A stretch of DNA of 64,000 nucleotides from Thermoleophilia bacterium (GTDB taxonomy: Bacteria > Actinomycetota > Thermoleophilia > RBG-16-64-13): NCBI GenBank assembly GCA_026415615.1, contig JAOAGT010000001.1, positions 357,455 to 421,454 of the forward strand, given 5' to 3'. The position numbers were made by a program, and so were the translations under genes. Below, one piece after another: positions 35,300-45,704 of this stretch; within the stretch, counting starts at the first letter, position 1; each line of letters begins with the position of its first letter. A model generated the notes under the pieces. The model did not search any database and was not told the origin of the DNA. It worked only from the letters and a program-made list of their open reading frames with translations.

Positions 35300-36112
35300 G
35301 TGCACCCCGAACTCCTACACATCGGGAGCTTTACCCTTTATTCCTATGGGGTCATGATGGCCCTGGCTTTTATTGCCGCCGGTTTTGTTGCACGCTGGCA
35401 GTTCAAGAAACGCGGTGTTGACCCAGACTTCATTTTTCCTCTTCTCATTGCCGCCATCGTAGGCGGTCTGCTGGGAGCAAAAATCCACTACCTAATCATT
35501 CACCCGGAGGAGTGGCCCGACAATCTCCTAAGCGGCCAAGGCTTGGTGTGGTTTGGAGGTCTGTTTGGCGCAATAGCCGCTGTGGTCATAGTGACCCTTG
35601 TTTCTCGTAAACCTCTTGGTGCGGTAATGGATGCAGGCGCGGTAGCGGTACCGGTTGGCTACTTCTTTGGGCGAATGGGCTGTTTCTTGCGGGGATGCTG
35701 CCACGGGCAACCTACAGATCTGCCATGGGGGCTTTCCTTCCCCGAGGGGATACCTCCTACCCCGCCGGGAGTAAAGGTCCATCCCACTCAGCTTTACTCC
35801 GGCGTCGCTTCGCTTGTGATCTTCGCTCTGCTTGCCTGGGTGATAGGTCCGCGGCTTAAGAGGCAGGGGTCCTTGATCTTTGTGTACGCTCTCATTGCTG
35901 GAATAGAGCGGTTTCTAGTTGAGTTTATTCGCACAAATGAACCGGTGGGGTTGGGTCTTACCCAGCAGCAGTGGATAGCTATAGCCATGATGATCGTTGG
36001 CGTGGCCGGGACTTACTGGTTTGAGACTCATGGCAAGCCTCGAATAGCGGTTGAAGTCTCGGCCTCGGGCGGTGCCAAAACGGTGTCGGGCAAGGCCGTG
36101 ACCAAACGCTAG
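35300..36112 (+). CDS. lgt: Prolipoprotein diacylglyceryl transferase
   Basis: Lgt attaches diacylglycerol from phosphatidylglycerol to the lipobox cysteine of lipoproteins in the membrane. The 270-residue protein has seven predicted helices, the opening LHIGSFTLYSYGVMMALAF, the signature GRMGCFLRGCCHG, VHPTQLYSG and a late RFLVEFIRTNEP segment with conserved arginine and glutamate. It starts at GTG 35300 after AGGAG. The next gene encodes a lipoprotein, a likely substrate. Confidence 0.96.
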   Translation: MHPELLHIGSFTLYSYGVMMALAFIAAGFVARWQFKKRGVDPDFIFPLLIAAIVGGLLGAKIHYLIIHPEEWPDNLLSGQGLVWFGGLFGAIAAVVIVTLVSRKPLGAVMDAGAVAVPVGYFFGRMGCFLRGCCHGQPTDLPWGLSFPEGIPPTPPGVKVHPTQLYSGVASLVIFALLAWVIGPRLKRQGSLIFVYALIAGIERFLVEFIRTNEPVGLGLTQQQWIAIAMMIVGVAGTYWFETHGKPRIAVEVSASGGAKTVSGKAVTKR

Positions 36113-36279
36113 GCGCTAGGCGGTCTCGACTGCGGCCGAACTCCAAGTGCTGTTGATCAACCCGCATCTGGCGCTGGTCGTCTAGCGATCATTGCGATCA
36201 GCGCTCTTGGAACCAGCCCCTAAGCCATTGCGTCCAATCAAACGTTCGCTAAGCGTCGTAAAGATCCAGGGGGTGGGGC

Positions 36280-37431
36280 ATGAAAAGCAGAAGAGCGCGC
36301 ACGGGGTGGCTGATCGCGCTTGCCTGTGTGGGGGTTCTGATAGCGGCTGGCCTGGTTTCTGCCGCGGGGTGCGGCACCAAAGATGAGGTGTCTCAGTCCA
36401 CCGCTTCCACTGTGTATCGGGGCTCTGAGGAGGGGTATGTTACTACCACTGCCGCGGGCTACTCTCCCTCCGAAGGGGTGCCAGCTACTCAAGACAAAGG
36501 GTATGCGCCTGCTCCGAGCCAAGGGTCAGGCACTGCCACTGGCGGGCTTAGCACTCTTGAGGCCGCGGCAGGCCAAAAAGTTATCACCGACGCGGTCCTT
36601 GAAATTGAGGTTGAGCAAGGCAAGTTCCAAGCTGTTTTCGAGCAGGCTCGGCTGCTTGCTGACAGATACGGCGGATATGTAGTTAGCTCGCAAGCCTTCT
36701 CTGGCGACGAAGAAGACGCGATGAAGAGCGGCACCGTGGTTGTGCGCGTTCCTGCATCCTCGTTTAACCGCGCCCTGAGTGACGCCGAAAAGCTTGGCCA
36801 TCTGAAGCGCGAGCAGATCCAGACCCAGGATGTTACGGAGGAGTTTGTCGATCTAAAAGCGCGCATCGCTAACGCAGAGGCGCATGTGAAGGCTCTACAG
36901 GCGTTGTTGGCAAAGGCGCAAACAGTGGATGAAATTCTTCAAGTCCAGCAAACGCTTACCTACGCTCAGGAAGAACTTGAGCGCTTGCAAGGGAGGATGC
37001 GGTACCTGGATGAACACACCAGTTACTCCACATTGACAATGACCATTTATGAGGTTGGAGCTGAAGTTGTAACCGGGTCCAACTGGGGAGTGATCCAGGC
37101 TCTGAAGGATGCCCTCAAGAATGTGGTGAAAGCTTTTAACGCTATCGTGCGCGGGCTGGGTGTACTGATCCCGGTCTTGATACTTCTGGCCATCATTGCC
37201 TACATCATCTATCGGGTGGTGCTGGCAATAGCTCGGCGCAATCGGCAGCGGCGCATGGTTCAGGCTGCGCAGTACCCTATGGGCTGGGGCGCTCCACCTG
37301 CCGGGTGGGGTGGGACTCCAGGACCGGGTGTAGCAGGCCCAACATCCCCAACATCCCAGGCTGGCGGGCCTGAGTCGAGCGGCCCCGCGGGGGCTCCCCA
37401 GGCGCCGGGCGGGCCAGAGTCGGGCTCTTGA
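36280..37431 (+). CDS. DUF4349 lipoprotein with C-terminal membrane helix
   Basis: The signal peptide ends in a lipobox, VSAAGC, with Cys31 as the lipidated residue. A low-complexity Ser/Thr/Gly stretch follows to about residue 90. The DUF4349 domain (residues 100-330) contains DAVLEIEVEQGKF, the YGGYVVSSQ region, TVVVRVPASSFNRAL and a coiled coil ending in YSTLTMTIYE. A transmembrane helix (LGVLIPVLILLAIIAYIIY) and a Pro/Gly-rich cytosolic tail close the protein. The family's function is unknown. The ATG at 36280 follows a G-rich stretch. The 167 bp upstream show no clear promoter. Confidence 0.85.
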   Translation: MKSRRARTGWLIALACVGVLIAAGLVSAAGCGTKDEVSQSTASTVYRGSEEGYVTTTAAGYSPSEGVPATQDKGYAPAPSQGSGTATGGLSTLEAAAGQKVITDAVLEIEVEQGKFQAVFEQARLLADRYGGYVVSSQAFSGDEEDAMKSGTVVVRVPASSFNRALSDAEKLGHLKREQIQTQDVTEEFVDLKARIANAEAHVKALQALLAKAQTVDEILQVQQTLTYAQEELERLQGRMRYLDEHTSYSTLTMTIYEVGAEVVTGSNWGVIQALKDALKNVVKAFNAIVRGLGVLIPVLILLAIIAYIIYRVVLAIARRNRQRRMVQAAQYPMGWGAPPAGWGGTPGPGVAGPTSPTSQAGGPESSGPAGAPQAPGGPESGS

Positions 37432-37490
37432 TACGATGTGGCGGAAGGCCATGTCGGAGGAAGGCTAGGGATGGGGATTTGAAGTCTCGT

Positions 37491-37534
37491 TTTGGGGGCG
37501 GCGGCTGGCGTGTACGCCAGCCGCCGCCCCCAAA
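37491..37534 (+). terminator. Long GC-rich hairpin after the DUF4349 gene
   Basis: A perfect 20-bp stem (37491-37510 with 37515-37534) closes on the loop TGTA. No T-run follows. It lies 60 bp past the stop codon and most probably separates this gene from the ribosomal operon. Confidence 0.75.
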
Positions 37535-37731
37535 CATGCGCTAAGAGCGAGCAGCCTCTGCATATCTCGCAATACCTAGTGTATACTGCTACCCTCGCGC
37601 CGCCAGGCTGGGGACTTTCTCTTGGCCAAACCCTCGTGTTGGGGAAGGGCGGCCAGTTACAATTTCATAACAAGCACTCCTGCTCCGACTAGTGGGGTCG
37701 GGGCCGCTTAGACCGTAGGAGGTGACTTAAG

Positions 37732-38076
37732 CTGAACGGCTACGAGCTCGTTCTCATCCTGCGTCCTGACGTTACGGATGAGGAACGCAACGCGGTGCTG
37801 CAACGCGCCAAGGACATCATCACTGGCGACCAAGGGGTCGTCTTACGAGTGGATGAGTGGGGCAGAAAGCGCCTCGCTTACGAAATAAAGCACATGGCAG
37901 AAGGCATTTACTATGTGCTCTATTTCGACTGTGCCCCCTCTACGCTGAATGAAGTAACGCGGGTCTTGCGTATCAGTGACTCTGTATTACGCTTTATGGC
38001 GGTGCGGCGCACCAAACCAGTGAGCACACAGGAGGGCACTGCTACTCAAGCTGAACCCATCGCTGAGGAAGCCTAA
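37732..38076 (+). CDS. rpsF: 30S ribosomal protein S6, apparently initiated at CTG
   Basis: The 114-residue S6 binds 16S rRNA next to S18. The N-terminal strand YELVLILRPDVTDEER is typical of the family and sits directly after the second codon of this frame. The frame is closed by TGA at 37723 and holds no ATG, GTG or TTG before GTG 37795, which would remove the first beta strand. CTG 37732 lies 6 nt after a perfect AGGAGGTGA (37717-37725), so CTG is the most likely start. The gene heads the rpsF-ssb-rpsR-rplI-dnaB operon. A TATACT at 37582-37587 may be its -10 box. Confidence 0.93.
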   Translation: MNGYELVLILRPDVTDEERNAVLQRAKDIITGDQGVVLRVDEWGRKRLAYEIKHMAEGIYYVLYFDCAPSTLNEVTRVLRISDSVLRFMAVRRTKPVSTQEGTATQAEPIAEEA

Positions 38077-38096
38077 GCTTTTACTAAGGAGTCACG

Positions 38097-38540
38097 ATGG
38101 CTCGCGGCATCGCACGTGTAACTTTGGTTGGCAACCTCACTCGCGACCCCGAGCTGCGCCAAACACCCTCTGGCACTCCAGTGTGCCAGCTGGCGGTGGC
38201 AGTCAATTCCTCTTACAAGGATGCCACTGGCCAGTGGGTGGAAAAGCCCAACTACTTTGATGTGATAGTGTGGGGAACCCAAGGCGAGAATTGTGCTCGC
38301 TATCTAAGTAAGGGTCGCCAGGTGGCGATCGATGGTCGTCTCGACCAGAGGACATGGGAGGGGCAGGACGGCGTAAGACGCTCAAAAGTAGAGATCATCG
38401 CCGATACAGTGATGTTCATAGGCGCGCCGGGCGAGCCTCGTGAGGCGCCCGAGCGAGGGCTGGAGCGTCTCGGCACCGATTCTCTTCCCCCGGATGATTT
38501 TCGTGACATCGATTTTGGGGCTGACGACATTCCGTTCTAG
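38097..38540 (+). CDS. ssb: Single-stranded DNA-binding protein
   Basis: The 147-residue protein has the OB-fold opening RVTLVGNLTRDPELRQTPSGTPV, the WVEKPNYFDVIVWG segment and the acidic C-terminal tip DDIPF that recruits repair and replication partners. It coats single-stranded DNA as a tetramer. The ATG at 38097 is preceded by AAGGAG. Its position between rpsF and rpsR is widely conserved. Confidence 0.97.
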   Translation: MARGIARVTLVGNLTRDPELRQTPSGTPVCQLAVAVNSSYKDATGQWVEKPNYFDVIVWGTQGENCARYLSKGRQVAIDGRLDQRTWEGQDGVRRSKVEIIADTVMFIGAPGEPREAPERGLERLGTDSLPPDDFRDIDFGADDIPF

Positions 38541-38566
38541 GTAGGCCCAGGAGGTATTAGGACAAG

Positions 38567-38815
38567 TTGGCTAGTGCAAAGAAGAAAAAGGCAAAGGCGG
38601 CTTCGAGCTCGCGGCGGAGAAAGTACTGCTTCTTCTGCAAAGAGAATCTCGAAGTTGACTACAAAGACTACGTGACCTTGCGCCGTTTCATGTCTGAGCG
38701 GGCAAAGATACGTTCGCGTCGTACTACGGGCGCCTGTCGGCGGCATCAGCGTCAAGTGGCCGTAGCAATCAAGCGGGCGCGTGAACTAGCGTTGCTGCCG
38801 TATATCGCTAGGTAG
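38567..38815 (+). CDS. rpsR: 30S ribosomal protein S18
   Basis: An 82-residue basic protein with a lysine-rich start, then [37 protein letters not shown] and [19 protein letters not shown]. It pairs with S6 on the platform of the small subunit. Two cysteines in CFFC followed by a distant CRRH resemble the zinc-binding form of S18. The start is TTG 38567 behind AGGAGG. Confidence 0.96.
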   Translation: MASAKKKKAKAASSSRRRKYCFFCKENLEVDYKDYVTLRRFMSERAKIRSRRTTGACRRHQRQVAVAIKRARELALLPYIAR

Positions 38816-38922
38816 GTCAAGAAGTTAAACCCAGCGCGGATCGCGTGCTCCGCCGTTCTTGTCTTGTTGAGCGGCGAGACACAATGTCCGCGTGTGGTTG
38901 GTTGCAGGAGGGAGTAAGTTAC

Positions 38923-39384
38923 ATGGAGGTAATCCTGCTTCAGGATGTGGAAAACGTGGGCAAGAAGGGCGAGATTGCCCACGTTTCGGATGGTTTCGCT
39001 CGGAACTATCTCTTGCCGCGCAAGCTGGCCGAGGTGGCGACGCCTGGCCGTATTGCGGCAGTGCGCAAGATCATGGAGGAGAAGCAGGCGCGCGCGCGGC
39101 GTGAAGCTGAGCGCGCGGACGAAACCCGCGAGATACTTTGCCGCACAGTACTCACTATTCCGGCGTCGGTGGGAGCCGGTGAACGCCTCTTTGGATCCGT
39201 CACCAATCAAGACATTGCGGAAGCCATTTACGCCGCGCGCAAGATCAGGATCGACAAGCGCAACGTGGATCTGGCGGAGCCAATTAAGATGGTGGGAACC
39301 TACATGGTCAAAGTCCATGTGCATCCTAGTGTGGAGCCCGCCGAAGTAAAAGTCATCGTCATTCCTGAAGAGCGGAAGGCCTAA
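38923..39384 (+). CDS. rplI: 50S ribosomal protein L9
   Basis: A 153-residue L9: MEVILLQDVENVGKKGEIA, the GFARNYLLPRKLA signature, a long connecting helix (ARAARREAERADE-like stretch) and the C-terminal domain with GERLFGSVTNQDIA. The ATG at 38923 is chosen because the protein family begins exactly here and a GGAGGGAG lies upstream; the same frame is open further upstream but unlike L9. Confidence 0.97.
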   Translation: MEVILLQDVENVGKKGEIAHVSDGFARNYLLPRKLAEVATPGRIAAVRKIMEEKQARARREAERADETREILCRTVLTIPASVGAGERLFGSVTNQDIAEAIYAARKIRIDKRNVDLAEPIKMVGTYMVKVHVHPSVEPAEVKVIVIPEERKA

Positions 39385-39441
39385 GGGTTCGGGCATCCCG
39401 CGGTCTCGGCAGGTCCGCGTCCCCAGAAAGGAGGGGCACAA

Positions 39442-40803
39442 GTGAAGGCCATGTCGAGCGGAGCCGCCCGCGACCAAGAAGCGGAATACAACGTACCGCA
39501 CAACCTCGACGCCGAAATCTCGGTGTTGGGCGCCAGCATGCTTACTCCCAATGTCATTCCAGGGGTTAGCGAAATCATTCGCCCCCACTATTTTTACCGC
39601 CAAGCTCATCAGCGCATTTTCGAAGTAATAGAGGACCTTTTTTCCCGGGGCGAACCGGTTGATCCCATCACCGTGTGCGAGGAATTAGCGAACCGGGCGA
39701 GTCTTGAACTTGTAGGCGGGCGAGCTTATATCCATAGCCTGGTGGCGGCGGTTCCGGCGGCTACTAACGCGCGACACTATGCCGAGATCGTAAGAGAGAA
39801 CTACTTGTTGCGTTCACTGATCAGGGTAGGCGGCGAGATTACGGAGATGGGCTACCGGCGTGAGCATCCGCCGCTGGAGCTCATTGATAAGGCCGAGCAG
39901 ATGGTCTTTGAGATATCACAGAGCAAGGCCACCACCGAATTTGAGCCGCTCGGGGAGCTGATCGACGCCAATTTTGCCGAGCTAGAACGCACGGCGGTAG
40001 AGGGGCACCATGCGGCTGGGTGTCTTACGGGATTTCGCAGTCTTGACGCCATCATAAACGGCTTTCAACCTTCCAATCTGATCATCCTCGCGGCGCGTCC
40101 CTCCATGGGCAAGACTGCTTTTGCTCTCAACATTGCGCGTAATGTGGCGGTGGATCAGCAGAAGGCGGTGGGCATCTTTAGCCTCGAGATGTCCAAGACT
40201 GAAGTCGCTATGCGCATGATGTGCTCCGAGGCCAGGGTGGATAGCCGGCGTGTGAAACTGGGTTTACTTCAGCCCAGCGAGTGGAGTCGTCTGGCGGCAG
40301 CCTGCACTCCACTTCATTCCGCTCCGATATTTATTGACGACAGCGCCTCTTTGACTCTGATGGAGATTCGGGCCAAAGCTCGTCGCCTTCGGGCCCGTCA
40401 GCGCAACCTGGGACTTATCATTGTGGACTATCTCCAGCTTATGATGGGCGATGTGGGAGCGGAAAACCGCCAGCAAGAAATCGCCCGCATCTCGCGAGGT
40501 CTTAAGATTCTTGCCCGAGAATTAGAGGTTCCGGTGCTAGCGCTTTCGCAGCTCTCACGTCAGGTGGAGCAGCGCGCTGGCAATAAGCCCATGCTATCCG
40601 ACCTAAGAGAATCGGGAGCGATTGAACAAGATGCTGACGTTGTCTTGTTCATATACAGGCCTGAAGTCTACAACCGGAACACTCCCGACAAAGGAATTGC
40701 CGAGATCATAGTGGGCAAGCAGAGAAACGGACCCACAGGGGAGTGCAAGCTTGCTTTTGCTCCCACGTACGCGCGCTTTGGCGAGCTGCCGGATCAGTCG
40801 TAA
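39442..40803 (+). CDS. dnaB: Replicative DNA helicase DnaB
   Basis: The hexameric helicase unwinds DNA at the replication fork. The 453-residue sequence has the N-terminal domain PHNLDAEISVLGASML, Walker A ARPSMGKTAF, the FSLEMSKTEVAMRMM stretch, Walker B LIIVDYLQLM, LSQLSRQVEQR and DLRESGAIEQDADVV. No intein is inserted. The start is GTG 39442 behind AGGAGGG, with ATG 39451 as an alternative. It is the last gene of the ribosomal operon. Confidence 0.97.
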   Translation: MKAMSSGAARDQEAEYNVPHNLDAEISVLGASMLTPNVIPGVSEIIRPHYFYRQAHQRIFEVIEDLFSRGEPVDPITVCEELANRASLELVGGRAYIHSLVAAVPAATNARHYAEIVRENYLLRSLIRVGGEITEMGYRREHPPLELIDKAEQMVFEISQSKATTEFEPLGELIDANFAELERTAVEGHHAAGCLTGFRSLDAIINGFQPSNLIILAARPSMGKTAFALNIARNVAVDQQKAVGIFSLEMSKTEVAMRMMCSEARVDSRRVKLGLLQPSEWSRLAAACTPLHSAPIFIDDSASLTLMEIRAKARRLRARQRNLGLIIVDYLQLMMGDVGAENRQQEIARISRGLKILARELEVPVLALSQLSRQVEQRAGNKPMLSDLRESGAIEQDADVVLFIYRPEVYNRNTPDKGIAEIIVGKQRNGPTGECKLAFAPTYARFGELPDQS

Positions 40804-40851
40804 CGGGCGCTAAAGCCCGCGTGTTAGAGGTATGAACTGCATCGGGGGGTT

Positions 40852-42339
40852 TTGGTGGGCATCGGCTCAGCTAGCAAGACCAGGGCGAGAAGGCGCTATG
40901 ACGTAATCATCGTGGGGGGCGGACCAGCCGGAATCTTCGCTGCTCTTGAGATAGCTAGGTCCTCGGATTTGCGGGTGCTACTGGTGGAGCAGGGCCCAGA
41001 CATAGCGGAGCGGCGGTGTTTTGCCCGAACTAGAGGATTCTGCGCTCACTGTTCGCCGTGCCACATTACCAGCGGTTGGGGCGGGGCGGGCGCTTTCTCC
41101 GACGGCAAGCTCACCTTGAGCGCCGAGGTCGGGGGATGGCTTGGCGAGTATCTGGGACAGGACTGCGTGCGCAGCTTGATCAGCGAAGTGGATGATCTTT
41201 ACCGCAGTTTTGGAGCACCCGATCGGTTGTATGGCGCTGAACTTGAGATTTGGGAACGATGGGCGGAACAGGCCGCCAAGCAGGGTCTAAGGCTGGTTTA
41301 CTCGCCGGTGCGTCACATGGGGACGGAGCGGGCGATCTCTGTGCTTTCTGCTATGCGCACCCAGCTGGAGAACCGCATAGACATCTTGACCGGTACTACC
41401 GCAGCCACTGTTGCCACAGCCCAAGATAGAACGTATGCTCGGGGAGCTGCGAGGGGGCAGCAAGAACGGACCGAACGACCGAGCAGCGGTCGAAGGCTTC
41501 GTGTCACCGGGGTGATCACGACGCAAGGGGTCCAATACCAGGCGCCTGCAGTGATTGCCGCGCCGGGCCGGGCGGGCTCTACGTGGCTTGGTGCCGAGGC
41601 CCAACGACTCGGCATTCCTTTGCAGACAAATCCCGTCGATATCGGGGTGCGGGTTGAGGTGCCGGCTGTTCTCACTGATGCCATTACTGACGAGCTCTAC
41701 GAGCCTAAGCTGATCTTTACAGCTCGACGGTTCGAGGACCAGGTGCGGACTTTTTGCATGAATCCGGGTGGCGTGGTGTGCACAGAAAGTTGGGGAGATG
41801 CGATTACAGTAAACGGTCACAGCTATGGCGACGCCGGCAAACGGACTGCCAACACCAACTTTGCTTTGCTCGTCTCTACCCGCTTCACAGAACCTTTTGA
41901 TGAGCCTATCGAGTACGGCAAGTCCATTGCTCGGCTGGCCAACATGCTCGGTCGGGACGTTTTGGTTCAGCGCCTTGCCGATTTGCGTGCTGGGCGGCGC
42001 AGTACTCCGGAGCGCCTAAGTCGCAGCGTCGTTCGACCTACCCTGCCCACGGCTACTCCTGGAGATCTGAGCTTTGCTCTTCCCTTTCGTCATCTTCAGG
42101 ACATCCTTGACATGTTGGATGCTCTCGATGCTCTCCTCCCTGGAGTCGGCGGACGCGACACGCTGATGTACGGCGTCGAGGTAAAGTTCTATTCCATGCG
42201 GGTAGCCGTTGATGCCAACCTGGAAACCCCCGTGCGCGGTCTTTATGCAGTGGGGGACGGTGCAGGAATAACTCGCGGCCTGGTACAAGCCTCGGCATCT
42301 GGGCTCGTGGCCGCTAGGTCCATCCTGGGCAGCCTCTAG
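40852..42339 (+). CDS. FAD-dependent dehydrogenase (COG2509 type)
   Basis: The 495-residue protein begins with a Rossmann FAD motif VIIVGGGPAGIFAALE. It then has a cysteine-bearing RGFCAHCSPCHITSGWGGAG and FSDGKLTL, with PNPVDIGVR-like TNPVDIGVRVE, CMNPGGVV and a C-terminal second FAD contact GLYAVGDGAGITRGLVQA. This pattern is that of the uncharacterised FAD-dependent dehydrogenases found next to dnaB or purA in several lineages. The substrate is unknown. TTG 40852 or GTG 40855 are possible starts behind a G-run. A polar insertion near residue 200 (ARGQQERTERPSS) is probably a surface loop. Confidence 0.85.
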   Translation: MVGIGSASKTRARRRYDVIIVGGGPAGIFAALEIARSSDLRVLLVEQGPDIAERRCFARTRGFCAHCSPCHITSGWGGAGAFSDGKLTLSAEVGGWLGEYLGQDCVRSLISEVDDLYRSFGAPDRLYGAELEIWERWAEQAAKQGLRLVYSPVRHMGTERAISVLSAMRTQLENRIDILTGTTAATVATAQDRTYARGAARGQQERTERPSSGRRLRVTGVITTQGVQYQAPAVIAAPGRAGSTWLGAEAQRLGIPLQTNPVDIGVRVEVPAVLTDAITDELYEPKLIFTARRFEDQVRTFCMNPGGVVCTESWGDAITVNGHSYGDAGKRTANTNFALLVSTRFTEPFDEPIEYGKSIARLANMLGRDVLVQRLADLRAGRRSTPERLSRSVVRPTLPTATPGDLSFALPFRHLQDILDMLDALDALLPGVGGRDTLMYGVEVKFYSMRVAVDANLETPVRGLYAVGDGAGITRGLVQASASGLVAARSILGSL

Positions 42340-42360
42340 CTGCTCTCTAGTGTAAACTGA

Positions 42361-43836
<1,476 letters not shown>

Positions 43837-43887
43837 ATCTTTCTCTTAAGCCAGCAAAGGCGGTGGCCAGCGAGCGAAGGGAGGCTG

Positions 43888-45189
43888 ATGAGTTCCGAAG
43901 AGTTGGACGTGCTTGTTGTTGGAAGCGGAGCTCGAGAGCACGCTCTGGTTCGCAGCCTGCTTAAGAGCAAGAGAGCTGGGCGGGTTGTTGGAGCTCCAGG
44001 CAATCCCGGAATAGACGATGATTCAGAGGTAGTGAACGTCAGGGCTGACGATATCCCGGCCCTCATTGCGTTTGCGGAGCGGGAGCGCATTGACCTGGTG
44101 GTGGTGGGGCCCGAGGCGCCACTGGTGGACGGCCTCGCGGACCAATTACGCGATCGGGGCATTGCAGTTTTTGGTCCTGGAGCCAGCGGGGCTCGAATCG
44201 AAGGATCAAAGTCCTTTGCCAAAGAGATTATGAAGGCCGCGGGAGTCCCGACTGGCGAGGCACGCTACTTCACTAGTTACGAGGAAGCCCGTGCCTACCT
44301 TGCTGAGCAGCGAGTTCCGGTGGTCATTAAGGCTGATGGTCTTGCTGCAGGCAAGGGAGTAGTGGTGGCTCACACTCTCGAGGAGGCTGAGCAGGCTCTC
44401 GAAGATTGCTTTGTTGTCCGGCGTTTTGGAGAGGCGGGCAGGAAGGTACTGATTGAGGAATTCCTCGAAGGAGAAGAGGTATCTCTTCTCTCCATTGTGT
44501 CTGGTCAGCAGATCCTGCCACTCGTACCCGCACAGGACTACAAACGGGCTTACGATAATGACCAAGGTCCCAACACAGGAGGAATGGGGGCCTATTCCCC
44601 GGTTCCAACGGTTGATGACGCACTTGTTGGTCGCATAGTAGACGAAGTGGTGAGACCTACCGTGACCGCCATGGCTGAGCGCGGTATCGACTATCGAGGG
44701 GTACTGTATGCCGGTCTCATGCTGACCGCTTCGGGACCCAGGGTGCTCGAGTTTAATTGCCGTTTTGGTGATCCGGAGACGCAGGTTATCCTGCCGCGGC
44801 TGGAGTCAGATCTTCTTGATCTGCTATGGGCGGCGGCAGTGGGAGATGCCTTGCCTTCTGCGGTTAGGTGGCGTCCTGAGAAAGCTGTGGGGGTAGTTAT
44901 CGCTTCGGAAGGTTACCCAGCTTCGGTTTCTCCGCCTCGGCCAATAACTGGTTTTGAGGAAGTGCTCCGGATGGAAAACGTGGAGATCTTTCATGCCGGG
45001 ACGACGCGAGTGGGCGGATGTCTGATGACCAGCGGAGGTAGGGTTCTTACTGTCGTAGGCAAGGGCTTGACCTTTGCAGAGGCAAGAGCCAACGCATATC
45101 AGGCGGCGAAGGCCATCTGCTTTGAGGGAGCGCACTATCGCACGGATATTGCTCTTAGAGCTGAGGAATGGGAGAAGAGGCAGACATGA
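43888..45189 (+). CDS. purD: Phosphoribosylamine-glycine ligase (GAR synthetase)
   Basis: PurD couples phosphoribosylamine and glycine with ATP. The 433-residue ATP-grasp protein has [13 protein letters not shown], the central [17 protein letters not shown] loop, [24 protein letters not shown] and [18 protein letters not shown]. The start ATG 43888 follows GGGAGG. The stop codon overlaps the purE start (ATGA). Confidence 0.97.
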   Translation: MSSEELDVLVVGSGAREHALVRSLLKSKRAGRVVGAPGNPGIDDDSEVVNVRADDIPALIAFAERERIDLVVVGPEAPLVDGLADQLRDRGIAVFGPGASGARIEGSKSFAKEIMKAAGVPTGEARYFTSYEEARAYLAEQRVPVVIKADGLAAGKGVVVAHTLEEAEQALEDCFVVRRFGEAGRKVLIEEFLEGEEVSLLSIVSGQQILPLVPAQDYKRAYDNDQGPNTGGMGAYSPVPTVDDALVGRIVDEVVRPTVTAMAERGIDYRGVLYAGLMLTASGPRVLEFNCRFGDPETQVILPRLESDLLDLLWAAAVGDALPSAVRWRPEKAVGVVIASEGYPASVSPPRPITGFEEVLRMENVEIFHAGTTRVGGCLMTSGGRVLTVVGKGLTFAEARANAYQAAKAICFEGAHYRTDIALRAEEWEKRQT

Positions 45190-45704
45190 CCGAGGTCTTA
45201 CGCTCACATGGCGACCAGACGGAGAGTGCGACTAGTCAAACCGAGCAGTCTCAGGCCAGCGTGGCAGACACCGAGCAGCGGAGGGAGGAGAGCCCGCTGG
45301 TGGGGGTGCTTATGGGCTCCCAGTCAGACTCGCCGGTGATGGAGGAGGCGGTCAAAGAACTTGATGCGCGCGGGATTCCGTGCGAGGTGAGGGTTCTTTC
45401 TGCTCACCGCGATCCGGAAGCTGTGCGTGAGTACGCGTTAGGGGCCGAGGCTCGGGGTCTCCGTGTAATTATTGCTGGCGCAGGGAAGGCAGCAGCTTTG
45501 CCTGGGGTGGTGGCCTCTATGACCAAACTCCCTGTTATCGGAGTACCCATAAGGACTAGTGATCTGGGCGGGCTTGACTCGCTCCTCTCCATTGTGCAGA
45601 TGCCGCCGGGAGTTCCTGTGGCCACCGTGGCTATAAATGGGGCAAAAAATGCCGCCATCTTAGCGGCTAAGATCCTTCGTCTGTGCGGGTTGACCAATGA
45701 TTGA
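45186..45704 (+). CDS. purE: N5-CAIR mutase (PurE) with a polar N-terminal extension
   Basis: The core, from about residue 37, matches class I Pur[27 protein letters not shown] and [18 protein letters not shown]. It isomerises N5-CAIR to CAIR. The first 36 residues are an unusual polar, probably disordered tail rich in Ser, Thr, Gln and Glu. ATG 45186 is chosen because it gives the ATGA overlap with purD and has AGAGG at good spacing; ATG 45168 would add 6 residues. Class I PurE normally needs PurK, which is not in this window. Confidence 0.93.
   Translation: MTEVLRSHGDQTESATSQTEQSQASVADTEQRREESPLVGVLMGSQSDSPVMEEAVKELDARGIPCEVRVLSAHRDPEAVREYALGAEARGLRVIIAGAGKAAALPGVVASMTKLPVIGVPIRTSDLGGLDSLLSIVQMPPGVPVATVAINGAKNAAILAAKILRLCGLTND

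Noticed and set aside
37795..38076. GTG 37795 as start of rpsF
   Set aside because: It would delete the first beta strand of S6 and has no ribosome-binding site, whereas CTG 37732 has a perfect one.
38752..39609. A 285-codon open frame on the minus strand across rplI and the start of dnaB
   Set aside because: It is antisense to two well-recognised genes, its translation matches no family I know and it lacks a convincing ribosome-binding site. Long antisense frames are expected in GC-rich DNA.
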